DNA of 64,000 nucleotides from positions 1 to 64,000 of the forward strand of contig JAIPBU010000003.1 in the NCBI GenBank assembly GCA_021738535.1, given 5' to 3'. Made by a program: the position numbers and the translations under genes. The DNA is from Bacteroidales bacterium (GTDB lineage: Bacteria > Bacteroidota > Bacteroidia > Bacteroidales > VadinHA17). Positions 28,866-38,816 of the stretch are shown piece by piece; position 1 is the first letter of the stretch, and each line of letters begins with the position of its first letter. A model generated the notes under the pieces. The model did not search any database. It was not told where the DNA came from and worked only from the letters and a program-made list of their open reading frames with translations.

Positions 28866-30323
28866 ATGAGTGATATTAAAAACTTAAACCCCAAAGACTT
28901 GTGGGGCTATTTTGCAGAGATTTGCCAGATTCCTCATCCTTCAAAAAAGGAGCAGAAGATGGTTGAGTATGTTAAGTCCTTTGGCGAGGGTCTTGGATTG
29001 GAAACAACTGTTGATGAAACGGGTAATGTCATTATAAAAAAGAAGGCAACAGAAGGTATGGAAAACCGAAAGACTGTTGTTTTGCAGGCACACCTCGACA
29101 TGGTACCTCAAAAGAATAATGATAAGGACCATGATTTTGAGAAAGATCCCATAGAAGCATATGTAGATGGAGAATGGGTGACAGCTAACGGTACCACACT
29201 GGGTGCTGATAACGGTATGGGTATTGCTGCGGCCATGGCGGTGTTATCTGCTAAGGACCTGAAGCACGGACCTGTCGAGGCTCTTTTTACAATTGACGAG
29301 GAAACAGGTATGACCGGAGCCAATAATCTTAAGCCGGGATACCTTGATGCAGAGATATTAATAAATATGGATTCTGAAGATGAAGGTGAGTTATATGTAG
29401 GTTGTGCAGGTGGTGTTGATATCGCTGCTTCAAAAGAATATAATGAGGAGCCTGTTCCGGAAGGTATGAAAGCATACCGGATCGATGCCAAGGGAATGAA
29501 AGGAGGTCACTCCGGTATAGATATTCCACTGGAAAGGGCTAATGCAAACCAGGTATTATTCCGTTTCCTTATGCAGGCTGAAGCAGATTTTGATATAAGG
29601 CTGTCTGAATCCACAGGCGGAGACCTGAGGAATGCTATTCCAAGGGAGTCTTATGCTGTTGTTGTTGTTCCTGAGGAAAACTCCGGGGGATTTGAGGACC
29701 TTGTAAAGGAATACGATTCAATCTATAAAAATGAATTTGAAGATACAGACCCTGAAATGTCTTTTAGCTGCACTTCAACTGATATGCCCTCAGGTCTGGT
29801 TCCCGGTGATGAACAATATGGTATCATACGTGCAGTATATGCCTGCCCGAACGGCGTTCTCAGGATGAGTATGTCAATGGAGGGTCTGGTAGAGACCTCA
29901 AATAACCTTGCAGTGGTTAAAGTTGGTGGCGGAAAATTTGAAGCATTGAGCCTGACACGTAGTTCTGTTGATTCAGCTAAAGATGCTACTGCATGGAAGA
30001 TTGCCGGCGTTTTCCAGATAATGGGCGCCGATGTTAACATGAGTGGTGACTACCCTGGCTGGAAACCTAATATGAATTCACCCATACTTAAGACTATGCA
30101 GGGTGTTTATGATACTATCTTTGGGAAGATCCCTGAAATCAAGGCTATACATGCCGGGCTAGAATGTGGTATTATCGCCGGAGCTTATCCACATCTTGAT
30201 ATGATTTCTTTCGGACCGACTATACGTTATCCACACTCTCCGGACGAGAAAGTAAATATTGAAACAGTTGAAAAATTCTGGAAATTCCTGGTAGGCACAC
30301 TGGAAGCCATACCTGAAAAATAA
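28866..30323 (+). CDS. pepD: Aminoacyl-histidine dipeptidase (M20 family)
   Basis: A 485-residue cytosolic metallopeptidase. Metal-ligand segments are LQAHLDMVPQ (His, Asp), TLGADNGMGIAAAM (Asp), TIDEETGMTGA (catalytic Glu pair) and a late His in SFGPTIRYPHSPDEKV. A dimerisation (lid) domain sits in the middle (about 200-380, containing GMKGGHSGIDI). Length and motifs match PepD, which cleaves Xaa-His and other dipeptides, and could act on peptides from the POT importer. A perfect terminator follows. Confidence 0.93.
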   Translation: MSDIKNLNPKDLWGYFAEICQIPHPSKKEQKMVEYVKSFGEGLGLETTVDETGNVIIKKKATEGMENRKTVVLQAHLDMVPQKNNDKDHDFEKDPIEAYVDGEWVTANGTTLGADNGMGIAAAMAVLSAKDLKHGPVEALFTIDEETGMTGANNLKPGYLDAEILINMDSEDEGELYVGCAGGVDIAASKEYNEEPVPEGMKAYRIDAKGMKGGHSGIDIPLERANANQVLFRFLMQAEADFDIRLSESTGGDLRNAIPRESYAVVVVPEENSGGFEDLVKEYDSIYKNEFEDTDPEMSFSCTSTDMPSGLVPGDEQYGIIRAVYACPNGVLRMSMSMEGLVETSNNLAVVKVGGGKFEALSLTRSSVDSAKDATAWKIAGVFQIMGADVNMSGDYPGWKPNMNSPILKTMQGVYDTIFGKIPEIKAIHAGLECGIIAGAYPHLDMISFGPTIRYPHSPDEKVNIETVEKFWKFLVGTLEAIPEK

Positions 30324-30349
30324 CAGGGAATTATCAACCTCAATTACGT

Positions 30350-30375
30350 CCCCGGGTTCGCCCGGGGTTTTTTTT
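30350..30375 (+). terminator. Terminator of pepD
   Basis: CCCCGGG, loop TTCG, CCCGGGG: a perfect 7-bp GC stem with a stable UUCG-type loop, followed by eight Ts. It begins 27 bp after the pepD stop. Confidence 0.95.
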
Positions 30376-30388
30376 CATTATACTAAGA

Positions 30389-33041
30389 TCATAATTTTAC
30401 CTCAATGGCTTTACGCTGTTTAAAGGAAGTTGCATTTATCGCTTCTATTGTCTGCCATCTGTTTGCGTCAGGATCACCAATCTCAACAGTATAATTACCG
30501 AAAAAGAAAACTTTTGGCTGGAATGTATTCCCGGGCAATCTCAGCGAGTAAACCAACTCACCTGTGCGTTCCCTGTAAATTTTGACTACAGGATTTTTCA
30601 TTCCTTCAACCTGTAATTCAGGCAACCAGGCTATGGCTTTCCGGCCATAGTTATCGATCTGCTTAAACCTCACCGGCCAGAAAGGAAAGGGGTTCCCATT
30701 TTCCGGACCTGAATAATATGGCCAGTTTGCAAGTTCTATAGTTCTATTATTTTTATCAAAAATTATACTGCTGTATCCTGTGCTCAACTCATTATGCCTT
30801 AGGGGCTCAACTTTTGACTTATGAGGGTTTGCAACTGCGTGTACAGTAATTTTATTCCCCAGTCCATCCTCAAATTCACCCAGGTTAGACGGCCAGTCCT
30901 GCTGCCTGTTACGCCCATTAACAGGAGGATGCCATCTCCTTGACCAGATGCACCCTGTTGCAGGTGAAACGATTGCATACCCTGCATCATTATAACTATC
31001 AATTCCGTATTGTACGGTGCTGCCAAGATGTTGATCGCCTGCAACATGAGTGGCAAAAGCTTTTCTGAAAATCTTCAAGGCATTGTTCCTGCCCTTTTGC
31101 GGCCAGCCGTTTGAGTCAAAATCATTTGCAAATTTATCAGTCGTGAGAACAATACCCGAATCAGGTACGGGAGCTGCCTGTATTACATTGTCGTTCATCG
31201 CAGTATCGGGTATTGTAGCAAGATTGGTGAAAAGAGTTTGTGAAAGAACTGCTTTCATCCAGCTGGCACCACTCCAGTCTCCTGCCCAGTCTTCAAGAAA
31301 ATCAAGCTGTCTTTTACCCAGCAGGGTGGCGCTGGTCACGGATGAACGCCTGGCATTCCAGTTTTTATTACGGGGCCAGCCATTAAATATGTCTGCCTCC
31401 GGAAGAAATTTCCCTGGAGTCGATTTAAATTTTCTGTCTTCAATAATAGCAAAACTTACGCCCCCTATATTACATTCTGTATAGTAAACTCCAATGCCCT
31501 GCTCAACCGGTTCAGGATCATAAGGATCAGGCAGGTGCAAGGTCTGCGTGGCCTGAACCATATTTACAAAGGAAGGGCTCATCTTATAACCTCCTTCATC
31601 CTGTGCCGCAGCCCCCCTTAGTCCTTCCGGGGTGGCTCTGCCAGGCTCCCCATAGATTGCCATGATAAACATCGTGATCATCCGGTATTGAAACAGATGG
31701 TATTACGGCAGTAAGCTCATTGTAGCTTGTACACCACAGGTACCACTTGTAAAGGTAGTCCAGCCTGGCATTAGGCCCGGTATCGGCTGCAGTGGGGGAG
31801 GCCCCTTCGTAAACCTGGTCTCCGGCAAAAAACAATAAGTCTGCATCAAATTGCTTGAGGTTCTCAATAAGTTGATTGTGAGGGTATAACATGTTTGTGG
31901 CCCATGGGAAGTATCCTGCATCAATCCCCAGCCATCTGTTTTTGTCCGGCTTTATAATCTGTTCAATACATGATAGGGAAAGTACTGTAATACTGTCCTT
32001 GTCATGCGGGTCATGTTTTATGGTACCTGTCTCTGTGTACTTATGATTTGTTTTTCTTTTCAGGTTATAATGAACCCTGAAAGGAATATCATTTTTATAA
32101 TCCCATTCTTCAATATCAAAAAGAGCAGTGCAGGAAACAGTATCTATTGTTGCCCGCGAAATATTCTTCCAGGTATCATCTACCTTAATATCCAGGCTCA
32201 AGGTATGTTCATCCTTAATTGCCAGGGGCATCAACTGTACTTTTATTTTAAGTGATGATCTGCTCAGCATATATTGTATTCCCATAATTGGACCCATGGT
32301 GTGCTGAGGTTCATAATTCAGCTTACTCCCCGATACCTGCCAGTTGCTGAATGCAAAGTATGTTTTTTTACTATTTCCACTACCGGAATGAGCGACCAGG
32401 GCAATATTGCCTTCAGTACGTTCTGCAGAGATATTAGCTGTTTCGAGTTTGTCTATAACAAGATTTGTAACAGGATCTATTGCACTTACCTTTATTAAAT
32501 AATGGTCATCGCTTTGTGGCTTAACAGATAAAATAAGATAAACTTCGTCCCATATTTCATTATTATTGTCATTGTACTGAAGATATTCATCCTCTTTTTC
32601 AAAATCCCTTATAAAAAGGTTTCCGCTTACATCGAGCCCGATATACAAACCTGCCTGTTCACCGTATGAGTGATGTATCAATGATGCTGCCCTGTAATCA
32701 AGGTCCCTGCCGGCTCCGATAAGAAAGCCTGCCGAAGGTATTCCTGAATAACCGTCTTCATTATCCATTGAAACATATACAGTGCTGTTGATGTTTCCTT
32801 CCCTCTCTAGTGCCCGTCGGGTCGTAAGATGAGCTGTACGCATAGGTTTTGTGCTTACACACACAAGTTTACCATCCTGTACTTTCCAGTCCTGTAGCCT
32901 GTTAGCCCATAGTTCCGGTCCTATCCATACACCGTCCGGTGATTTCTTCCATTCACTGACATACCTGTTATTACCGGTTCGTGAACACGAAGAGCTTATT
33001 AAGAAAAATACGGCCAGTAGAAGAACGGGAATTTTTTTCAT
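30389..33041 (-). pseudogene. PhoD-like alkaline phosphatase/phosphodiesterase lipoprotein, frameshifted
   Basis: Two minus-strand reading frames together make one PhoD-family protein of about 880 residues. The upstream frame (start ATG 33041, lipobox Cys19 in ISSSCSRTG) runs to a stop at 31596 and carries LFFAGDQVYEGA and SIPDDHDVYHGN, the metallophosphatase metal sites. The downstream frame (about 31645 to 30389) carries HVAGDQHLGSTVQYG and the C-terminal domain. The shift lies at about 31612-31650. Either the GCCTGGC near 31643 has one extra base (or lacks two), or the run of six C at 31612-31617 has one too many. A sequencing error would restore a normal gene; otherwise the protein is cut before its last metal site. 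It lies 7 bp downstream of the biotin carrier gene. Confidence 0.82.
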
Positions 33042-33048
33042 AAATGAA

Positions 33049-33567
33049 TTATTTTGCAATCTTTATCTCTATCATTACGTCATCTTTCATCACGTTCATC
33101 TCGTTTTTTACATTTACTGATGTTACAACTCCACTGTGAGGACAATTAATTTCATTTTGCATCTTCATGGCCTCCAGTATCAAAAGAGGTTCACCCCGGC
33201 TGATTTCAGTGCCCTCACGCACCAGCACTTCTATTATTTTCCCGGGCATGGGAGCCTGTATCTTTTCAGTTTCAATTTTACCCCTGGCGTTATCAAGATA
33301 CCTTTTCCTTTTGAGTGAGAAAGGGGTTTCTATAGTGAAGGAATAGCTCACATAATTAAAGAGTATTTCGAATTTGTTCTGACGACTCTGGATAATTTCA
33401 ACAGGGTATCTCCTGTTTTTCCACAGTATATAAGTACCATGTTTCTCATCTTCCTTTATCATTATTTTATAATGCCGTTTACCTATTTTGATTGTTTCGG
33501 TAAGAGGCAGGTTGAAGCTGTACTTCTTTTTCCCCGTGAGGGCATATAATTTTTTCTTTTGGGCCAT
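33049..33567 (-). CDS. Biotin carboxyl carrier subunit of acyl-CoA carboxylase
   Basis: A 172-residue protein whose C-terminal ~70 residues form a biotinyl domain with the biotinylation motif EAMKMQNEI (Lys135). The first ~95 residues look like a separate beta-rich domain, common in carriers of propionyl-CoA/methylmalonyl-CoA type complexes in Bacteroidota. With the two upstream genes it forms a complete carboxylase: beta subunit, biotin carboxylase and carrier, on one strand with gaps of 45 and 22 bp. Confidence 0.9.
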   Translation of the reverse strand: MAQKKKLYALTGKKKYSFNLPLTETIKIGKRHYKIMIKEDEKHGTYILWKNRRYPVEIIQSRQNKFEILFNYVSYSFTIETPFSLKRKRYLDNARGKIETEKIQAPMPGKIIEVLVREGTEISRGEPLLILEAMKMQNEINCPHSGVVTSVNVKNEMNVMKDDVMIEIKIAK

Positions 33568-33589
33568 AGCAATAGATATTATTATTTGT

Positions 33590-35095
33590 TTAATGCCTGC
33601 TGATACGTTTATTCAGTAGCCACGGACTTAAATTTTTGGCTTCTTCGGCATCTATTTTCAGATTACTCTCATCAAGGTTCTCATCAACGAATAACCATGT
33701 TGCCATCCAGGCAGCAAGCAATTCTTCATATTCGCTGTTAACATGGTAATTATCAAGCTCATTCTCAATGAATGATGTGGTTATGGTACCATTCAGGAAT
33801 CTTTCATTTCTTATAAGCATCCTGAAAAATGGCAGGGTGGTTTTTGTGCCCTTTATCCATACTTTATCCAGGGCATGCTTACAGTTTTTAAGTGCTTCCT
33901 TCCTGTCCTTACCTTTAACAATGAGCTTTGCTATCATTGAATCAAAATTTGCAGCTATTACTGATCCTGTTTTGACTCCTGAATCAACACGAATATTATC
34001 ACCTTCAGGCATAATAATCTGTTCAATTTTTCCCGGGGCGGGACTAAAACCTGCTTGCACGTCTTCAGCGTTAATCCGGCATTCAATAGCCCAGCCCGCG
34101 AGTTTAATATCTTCCTGCACTAGTTTTAGTTTCTTTCCCTCTGCTATCGATATTTGCTGTTCAATGAGATCTGTGCCGGTAATAAGTTCAGTTACAGGAT
34201 GTTCAACCTGTATTCTTGTATTCATTTCCATAAAGTAGAAAGAGCCCTTGCTGTCAAGCAGGAATTCAACAGTACCTGCGGAATAATATCCTACTGCCGA
34301 GGATATCTTAATTGCAATTTTACCCATTTCATCCCGCAGCTTACTATCAAGAGCAGAAGATGGAGCCTCTTCAAGTAATTTCTGGTGTTTTCTTTGTACC
34401 GAGCATTCTCTTTCTCCCAGGTGAATAATATTACCGAATTTGTCGCCCAGTATCTGGAACTCAATATGCTTGGGATTTTCTATATATTTTTCAATAAAAA
34501 CCGAGGGATCGGAAAACGCCTTATCTGCCTCATTTGAAGCAAGTCTGAACATCTTTGGCATATCTTCTTCCTTCCTTACTATTCTCATTCCTCTGCCACC
34601 ACCTCCTGAAGAGGCTTTAATTATAACAGGGTATCCAATGCTCCTGGCAACAATAATGGCATCTTTCTCAGTGGGTATCTGACCTTTACTGCCACTTGCC
34701 ATCGGGATATTATTAGCAAGTGCAATTTTTCTTGCTATGGTTTTATTACCCATTTTATAAATGGAATCGGGAGAAGGGCCTATAAAGATTATCTTATTAT
34801 CCAGGCACTTTTGAGCGAAGTATGGATTCTCTGCAAGAAAACCGTAACCGGGGTGGATGGCATCTGCACCTGTTTCATTGGCAATATGTATCAGTCTGTC
34901 TATATCCAGGAAGACAGGGATTTCAGATACACTTTCTGTATCATCAAACACATTATCAGCAAGTGAAAGGTACATTGCGGATGGTTCTGCAGCCGTTTTG
35001 ATAACGGTATTGCTTATACCCATTTTACCGGCTGTTTTCATTATTCGTACCGCAATTTCACCCCTGTTGGCAATAAGAATATTTTTTATTTTCAT
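33590..35095 (-). CDS. accC: Biotin carboxylase subunit
   Basis: A 501-residue ATP-grasp enzyme that carboxylates the biotin of the carrier protein using ATP and bicarbonate. Motifs: IANRGEIAVRIMKTA at the N-terminus, HPGYGFLAEN, the glycine loop KASSGGGGRGMRI, EKYIENPKHIEFQ and EMNTRIQVEHPVTE. It is longer than E. coli AccC (449) through a C-terminal extension of about 50 residues, as in acyl-CoA carboxylase versions. Since all subunits are together, use in propionyl-CoA carboxylation is more likely than a dedicated role in fatty-acid synthesis, although sharing is possible. Confidence 0.92.
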   Translation of the reverse strand: MKIKNILIANRGEIAVRIMKTAGKMGISNTVIKTAAEPSAMYLSLADNVFDDTESVSEIPVFLDIDRLIHIANETGADAIHPGYGFLAENPYFAQKCLDNKIIFIGPSPDSIYKMGNKTIARKIALANNIPMASGSKGQIPTEKDAIIVARSIGYPVIIKASSGGGGRGMRIVRKEEDMPKMFRLASNEADKAFSDPSVFIEKYIENPKHIEFQILGDKFGNIIHLGERECSVQRKHQKLLEEAPSSALDSKLRDEMGKIAIKISSAVGYYSAGTVEFLLDSKGSFYFMEMNTRIQVEHPVTELITGTDLIEQQISIAEGKKLKLVQEDIKLAGWAIECRINAEDVQAGFSPAPGKIEQIIMPEGDNIRVDSGVKTGSVIAANFDSMIAKLIVKGKDRKEALKNCKHALDKVWIKGTKTTLPFFRMLIRNERFLNGTITTSFIENELDNYHVNSEYEELLAAWMATWLFVDENLDESNLKIDAEEAKNLSPWLLNKRISRH

Positions 35096-35140
35096 CTGAG
35101 AATGATTTTCAAAGTTTATTTAGGAAAAGAATGTTCTTTG

Positions 35141-36697
35141 TCAAAGAGGAATATTTCCATGTTTCCTGGAAGGCACTTCCACCCATTTATTGGCCAGGGC
35201 TTCAAAAGCTGTAATAAGTTTAGTGCGTGTGGTTGCAGGATCAATGACTTCATCAATAAAACCTTTTTCATCTGCAACGAAAGGATTGGCAATTCTGTCC
35301 CTGTATTTTTTTACCAGTTTTGCTTTGAGCTTTTTTGGGTCTTCTGTTTCTGCCAGCTCCTTTCGGTAAAGAATAGCAACAGCACCTTCAGGCCCCATTA
35401 CTGCAATTTCTGCAGTAGGCCAGGCATAATTGAAGTCGCCGCCGAGATTTTTGCTGTTCATCACAATGTACGCACCTCCGTATGATTTTCTGAGTATTAC
35501 AGTAATTTTTGGCACACTTGCTTCACTGTATGCGTAAAGCAGTTTTGCCCCGTGCCTGATAATACCGGAGTGTTCCTGGTCAATACCGGGGAGAAAGCCG
35601 GGAACATCTTCAAAAGTAAGCAGAGGGATATTGTAATTATCGCAGAACCGAATAAATCTGGCTCCCTTAACTGATGAATTAATATCCAGGACACCTGCCA
35701 ATACTTTTGGCTGGTTGGCAATAATACCAATTGTCTTTCCATCAAGCCTGGCGAATGCCGTTATGATATTGGGAGCGAATAACTCTGAAGCTTCATAGAA
35801 GCTGTTTTTATCGACTATATTCAGAATTACTTCTTTTACATCATACGCTTTGTTTGGATCATCCGGTACAATTTCGAGAAGTTTTTTGTTTTCACCAGGT
35901 GTTTTATTCTCCTCTTCAATCCTGGGAGGATTTTCTACATTATTTGAAGGTATATATGAAAAAAATTTCTTCAGGCCCAGTATCGTATTCTCCTCGTCGT
36001 CATAAATAAAATTAGCAACACCACTTTTCTTTGCATGAATTTCAGCACCTCCCAGTTCTTCAAAACTTACATCTTCATTTAGAACTTCCTTTACCACATT
36101 GGGGCCTGTTACAAACATGTAACTTGTGTAGCTGGTCATGAAAACAAAATCCATCAGGGCCGGTGAATATACAGCTCCTCCTGCAGCCGGTCCCATAATA
36201 ACAGCTATTTGAGGTATAATACCGGATGAACGAATGATATTATGGAAGATACTTGCATAACCACTGAGAGATGCTATTCCTTCCTGGATACGCGCTCCCC
36301 CTGAATCTATAAGAGCTATTATGGGTGCTCCCATTTTCAAAGCCATTTCCTGGGTCTTGACTATTTTCCTGGCATGTACAATACCAAGAGAACCACCCAT
36401 AACAGTGAAGTCCTGTGCATAAATAAAAACGAGGCGGTTATTTATTTTTCCATGGCCGGTAATTACACCATCACCGTAGTTTTTCTCAACCTTACCGAAC
36501 TCTATACCTTCTGTATCAGGTACTACAAATGCATCAATCTCTTCAAATGATCCTTCATCCAGTAGTATGTCAAGCCTTTCTCTTGCCGTCAGTTTTCCCT
36601 TGGCGTGTTGTTTACGGATTTTTTCTTTTGAACTCTGGGCATCGAGTTTTTCAAGTCTTTCTTTGAAGGCCCTGTAGTATTTACCGTCAATGTCCAT
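35141..36697 (-). CDS. Acyl-CoA (probably propionyl-CoA) carboxylase beta subunit
   Basis: A 518-residue carboxyltransferase of the MmdA/PccB family. It has the paired crotonase-like halves, with RIQEGIASLSGYASIF, GPAAGGAVYSPALMDF, FCDNYNIPLLTFEDVPGF and SYGGAYIVMNSKNLGGD. These line the acyl-CoA and biotin sites. No sodium-pump subunits are adjacent, so an ATP-dependent carboxylase with the two genes downstream is favoured over a decarboxylase pump. Substrate (propionyl-CoA) is inferred from the family. Confidence 0.9.
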   Translation of the reverse strand: MDIDGKYYRAFKERLEKLDAQSSKEKIRKQHAKGKLTARERLDILLDEGSFEEIDAFVVPDTEGIEFGKVEKNYGDGVITGHGKINNRLVFIYAQDFTVMGGSLGIVHARKIVKTQEMALKMGAPIIALIDSGGARIQEGIASLSGYASIFHNIIRSSGIIPQIAVIMGPAAGGAVYSPALMDFVFMTSYTSYMFVTGPNVVKEVLNEDVSFEELGGAEIHAKKSGVANFIYDDEENTILGLKKFFSYIPSNNVENPPRIEEENKTPGENKKLLEIVPDDPNKAYDVKEVILNIVDKNSFYEASELFAPNIITAFARLDGKTIGIIANQPKVLAGVLDINSSVKGARFIRFCDNYNIPLLTFEDVPGFLPGIDQEHSGIIRHGAKLLYAYSEASVPKITVILRKSYGGAYIVMNSKNLGGDFNYAWPTAEIAVMGPEGAVAILYRKELAETEDPKKLKAKLVKKYRDRIANPFVADEKGFIDEVIDPATTRTKLITAFEALANKWVEVPSRKHGNIPL

Positions 36698-36738
36698 AGT
36701 ATAAGATTTTTTAGTTTTAAGATGTGAAGTGCTGATTT

Positions 36739-38814
36739 TTAACTGTTCTCTGATTCCTCATGCTTCGCTTTAAGGTAGTCATATATTTCTTCCTGCGACC
36801 TGTGGCTTTCTTCATCGTTGCTGACAAATCTATTATCCAGTTCACTGTCAAGAATACGGGCTTTAACATTATCCCGCCATTGGATATCAAATATATCACG
36901 TAATTCATTTTTTAATTCCTGATTTAGTATAGGGCAGGCAATTTCGACCCTTCTCTCAATATTCCTGGTCATTAAATCACCTGAGGTAAGATATACTTTT
37001 TCATTGCCCTTGTTACCGAAGATCATTATACGCGTATGCTCCAGGAAACGATCTACTATTCCTATAGCTTTTATATTGTTGCTTAGTCCCGGAACACCGG
37101 CAACAAGTGAAAACATTGCCCTAATGTTGAGCCTGACATCCACGCCCTCACGGCTGGCAAGGTAGAGCAAATCCATAATTTCTTTGTCGGCCAGGTTATT
37201 CAACTTTAAATATATATATGCCTTCTCCCCGTTCCTGGCATTTTCAATCTCATTTTTAATAAGTTTCGAAATACGTGTACGCGTGTAGAAAGGTGAAGCT
37301 ATAAGATGATAGTAATTTTCTTTTTTATAATTCTTTTCAAGGAAGGCAAAGGTCTTTTTAACTTCATTTGTAATCTTTGTATCTGATGTCATCAGCAGGT
37401 GGTCTGTATAAACTTTAGCAGTATCCTCGTTAAAATTGCCGCTTCCCACACAGGCTATTCTGCTTACATTATTATTTTTTTCCCTGGTAATCAGACAAAG
37501 CTTGGCATGTACCTTAAGACCCGGTACGCCGTGTATTACTTTCACTCCTTCTTCCCTTAACCTGTTGCTCCAGAAAATATTTGCCTCTTCATCAAATCGT
37601 GCCTGTAATTCAACTATTGCTGTGACAGTCTTACCATTACGTACGGCATTTGTGAGTGCGTTAATAACATTACTGCTATTGGCAACACGGTAAAGAGTAA
37701 TTTTTATGTCTGTTACAGATGGGTCAAGGGATGCTTCCCTTAGCAGGTTGATGAAAACATCGAAAGAGTGATATGGAAAATATAGTAATAGATCGTTTTT
37801 TCTTATGCGTGACATTATGGTTTTACCGGGGATAATATCCTTATGCTTAATGGGTGCTAGTTTCTTGTGCCTGAAACTTTCTTTTTTACCCGGGTTGGGA
37901 AAGTCAATAAGATCCTTCAGGTTGTGGTACCTTCCTCCTGGTATTATAGTGTCTTCCGTGCTGAATTCCAGTTGCTCTGTGAGGACACTGAGAGTATCTT
38001 CAGGTATTTCCCTGTCGTAAACAAATCTTACGGGAGTAGCAACCTTTCTCTGGCTCAGACTACGATTTACATTATCAATATATGATTCGGATATATCATC
38101 AACAATATCGAGTTCCGCATCCTTATTTAACTTAATTGTATGTGCTGAAAAACTGCTGTTCTTGAAGACATAAAAGATATCTTTCAATCCAACCCTGATT
38201 ATATCATCCAGGAATATGTAATTATACTCATCCTCAGGTCCGGGTAGTGCAATAAACCGGGGTAAGGTATTGGTAGGCAATTCAATAAGTGCATAACGTA
38301 CTTTTTCCTTTTTGAGGTGTCTGATTGTAATGGCCAGGTAAACAGCATCATCCTTCAGGGCATACAACTGGTTTTTCTTTTTTACCATGAAAGGCATTAT
38401 GATCTGGGCAAGATTCTTGTTAAAATACCTGTTAACGAAATTAAACTGTTCGTCATTCAGCTCATTCTCATTCTTTATGTAGATTTTGCGCTTTGCCAGA
38501 TCGCTTTTCAGCCTGTCATAAATATTTTCATATTCCACCCTCTGCTGCATTACTATTCTGTTCACTTCTTTGAGAGTTTGCTCGGCATCGTATCCAAGGA
38601 TATCAAAGGAGTTATTTTTGATCTTCGAAATCCGCCTGAGCGTAGCTACCCTGACCCTGAAAAACTCATCCAGGTTATTCGAGTATATACCCAGGAATTT
38701 TATTCTTTCAATAAGAGGTACTTCAGGGTTGTCTGCTTCCTGCAGTACCCTGTGATTGAATGACAACCAGCTTATCTCCTTGGGTATAAATGCGAATTTC
38801 TTCTCTTCTATCAT
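36739..38814 (-). CDS. ppk1: Polyphosphate kinase 1
   Basis: A 691-residue enzyme that polymerises inorganic polyphosphate from ATP. The N-terminal PPK domain begins FIPKEISWLSFNHRVLQEA. The phosphorylated histidine is His436 (KVHAKLCLIT), close to His435 of E. coli Ppk, and the C-terminal phospholipase-D-like half carries VGSGNFNEDTAKVYTDH. A GTG two codons upstream (38820) overlaps the pfkA stop codon and is an alternative start; I chose the ATG. It follows pfkA directly, so translational coupling is likely. Confidence 0.93.
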   Translation of the reverse strand: MIEEKKFAFIPKEISWLSFNHRVLQEADNPEVPLIERIKFLGIYSNNLDEFFRVRVATLRRISKIKNNSFDILGYDAEQTLKEVNRIVMQQRVEYENIYDRLKSDLAKRKIYIKNENELNDEQFNFVNRYFNKNLAQIIMPFMVKKKNQLYALKDDAVYLAITIRHLKKEKVRYALIELPTNTLPRFIALPGPEDEYNYIFLDDIIRVGLKDIFYVFKNSSFSAHTIKLNKDAELDIVDDISESYIDNVNRSLSQRKVATPVRFVYDREIPEDTLSVLTEQLEFSTEDTIIPGGRYHNLKDLIDFPNPGKKESFRHKKLAPIKHKDIIPGKTIMSRIRKNDLLLYFPYHSFDVFINLLREASLDPSVTDIKITLYRVANSSNVINALTNAVRNGKTVTAIVELQARFDEEANIFWSNRLREEGVKVIHGVPGLKVHAKLCLITREKNNNVSRIACVGSGNFNEDTAKVYTDHLLMTSDTKITNEVKKTFAFLEKNYKKENYYHLIASPFYTRTRISKLIKNEIENARNGEKAYIYLKLNNLADKEIMDLLYLASREGVDVRLNIRAMFSLVAGVPGLSNNIKAIGIVDRFLEHTRIMIFGNKGNEKVYLTSGDLMTRNIERRVEIACPILNQELKNELRDIFDIQWRDNVKARILDSELDNRFVSNDEESHRSQEEIYDYLKAKHEESENS

Positions 38815-38816
38815 TT

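Noticed and set aside
31596-31681. Programmed ribosomal frameshift in the PhoD-like gene
   Set aside because: No slippery heptamer with a downstream pseudoknot is evident, and this family is not known to use one; mutation or read error is simpler.
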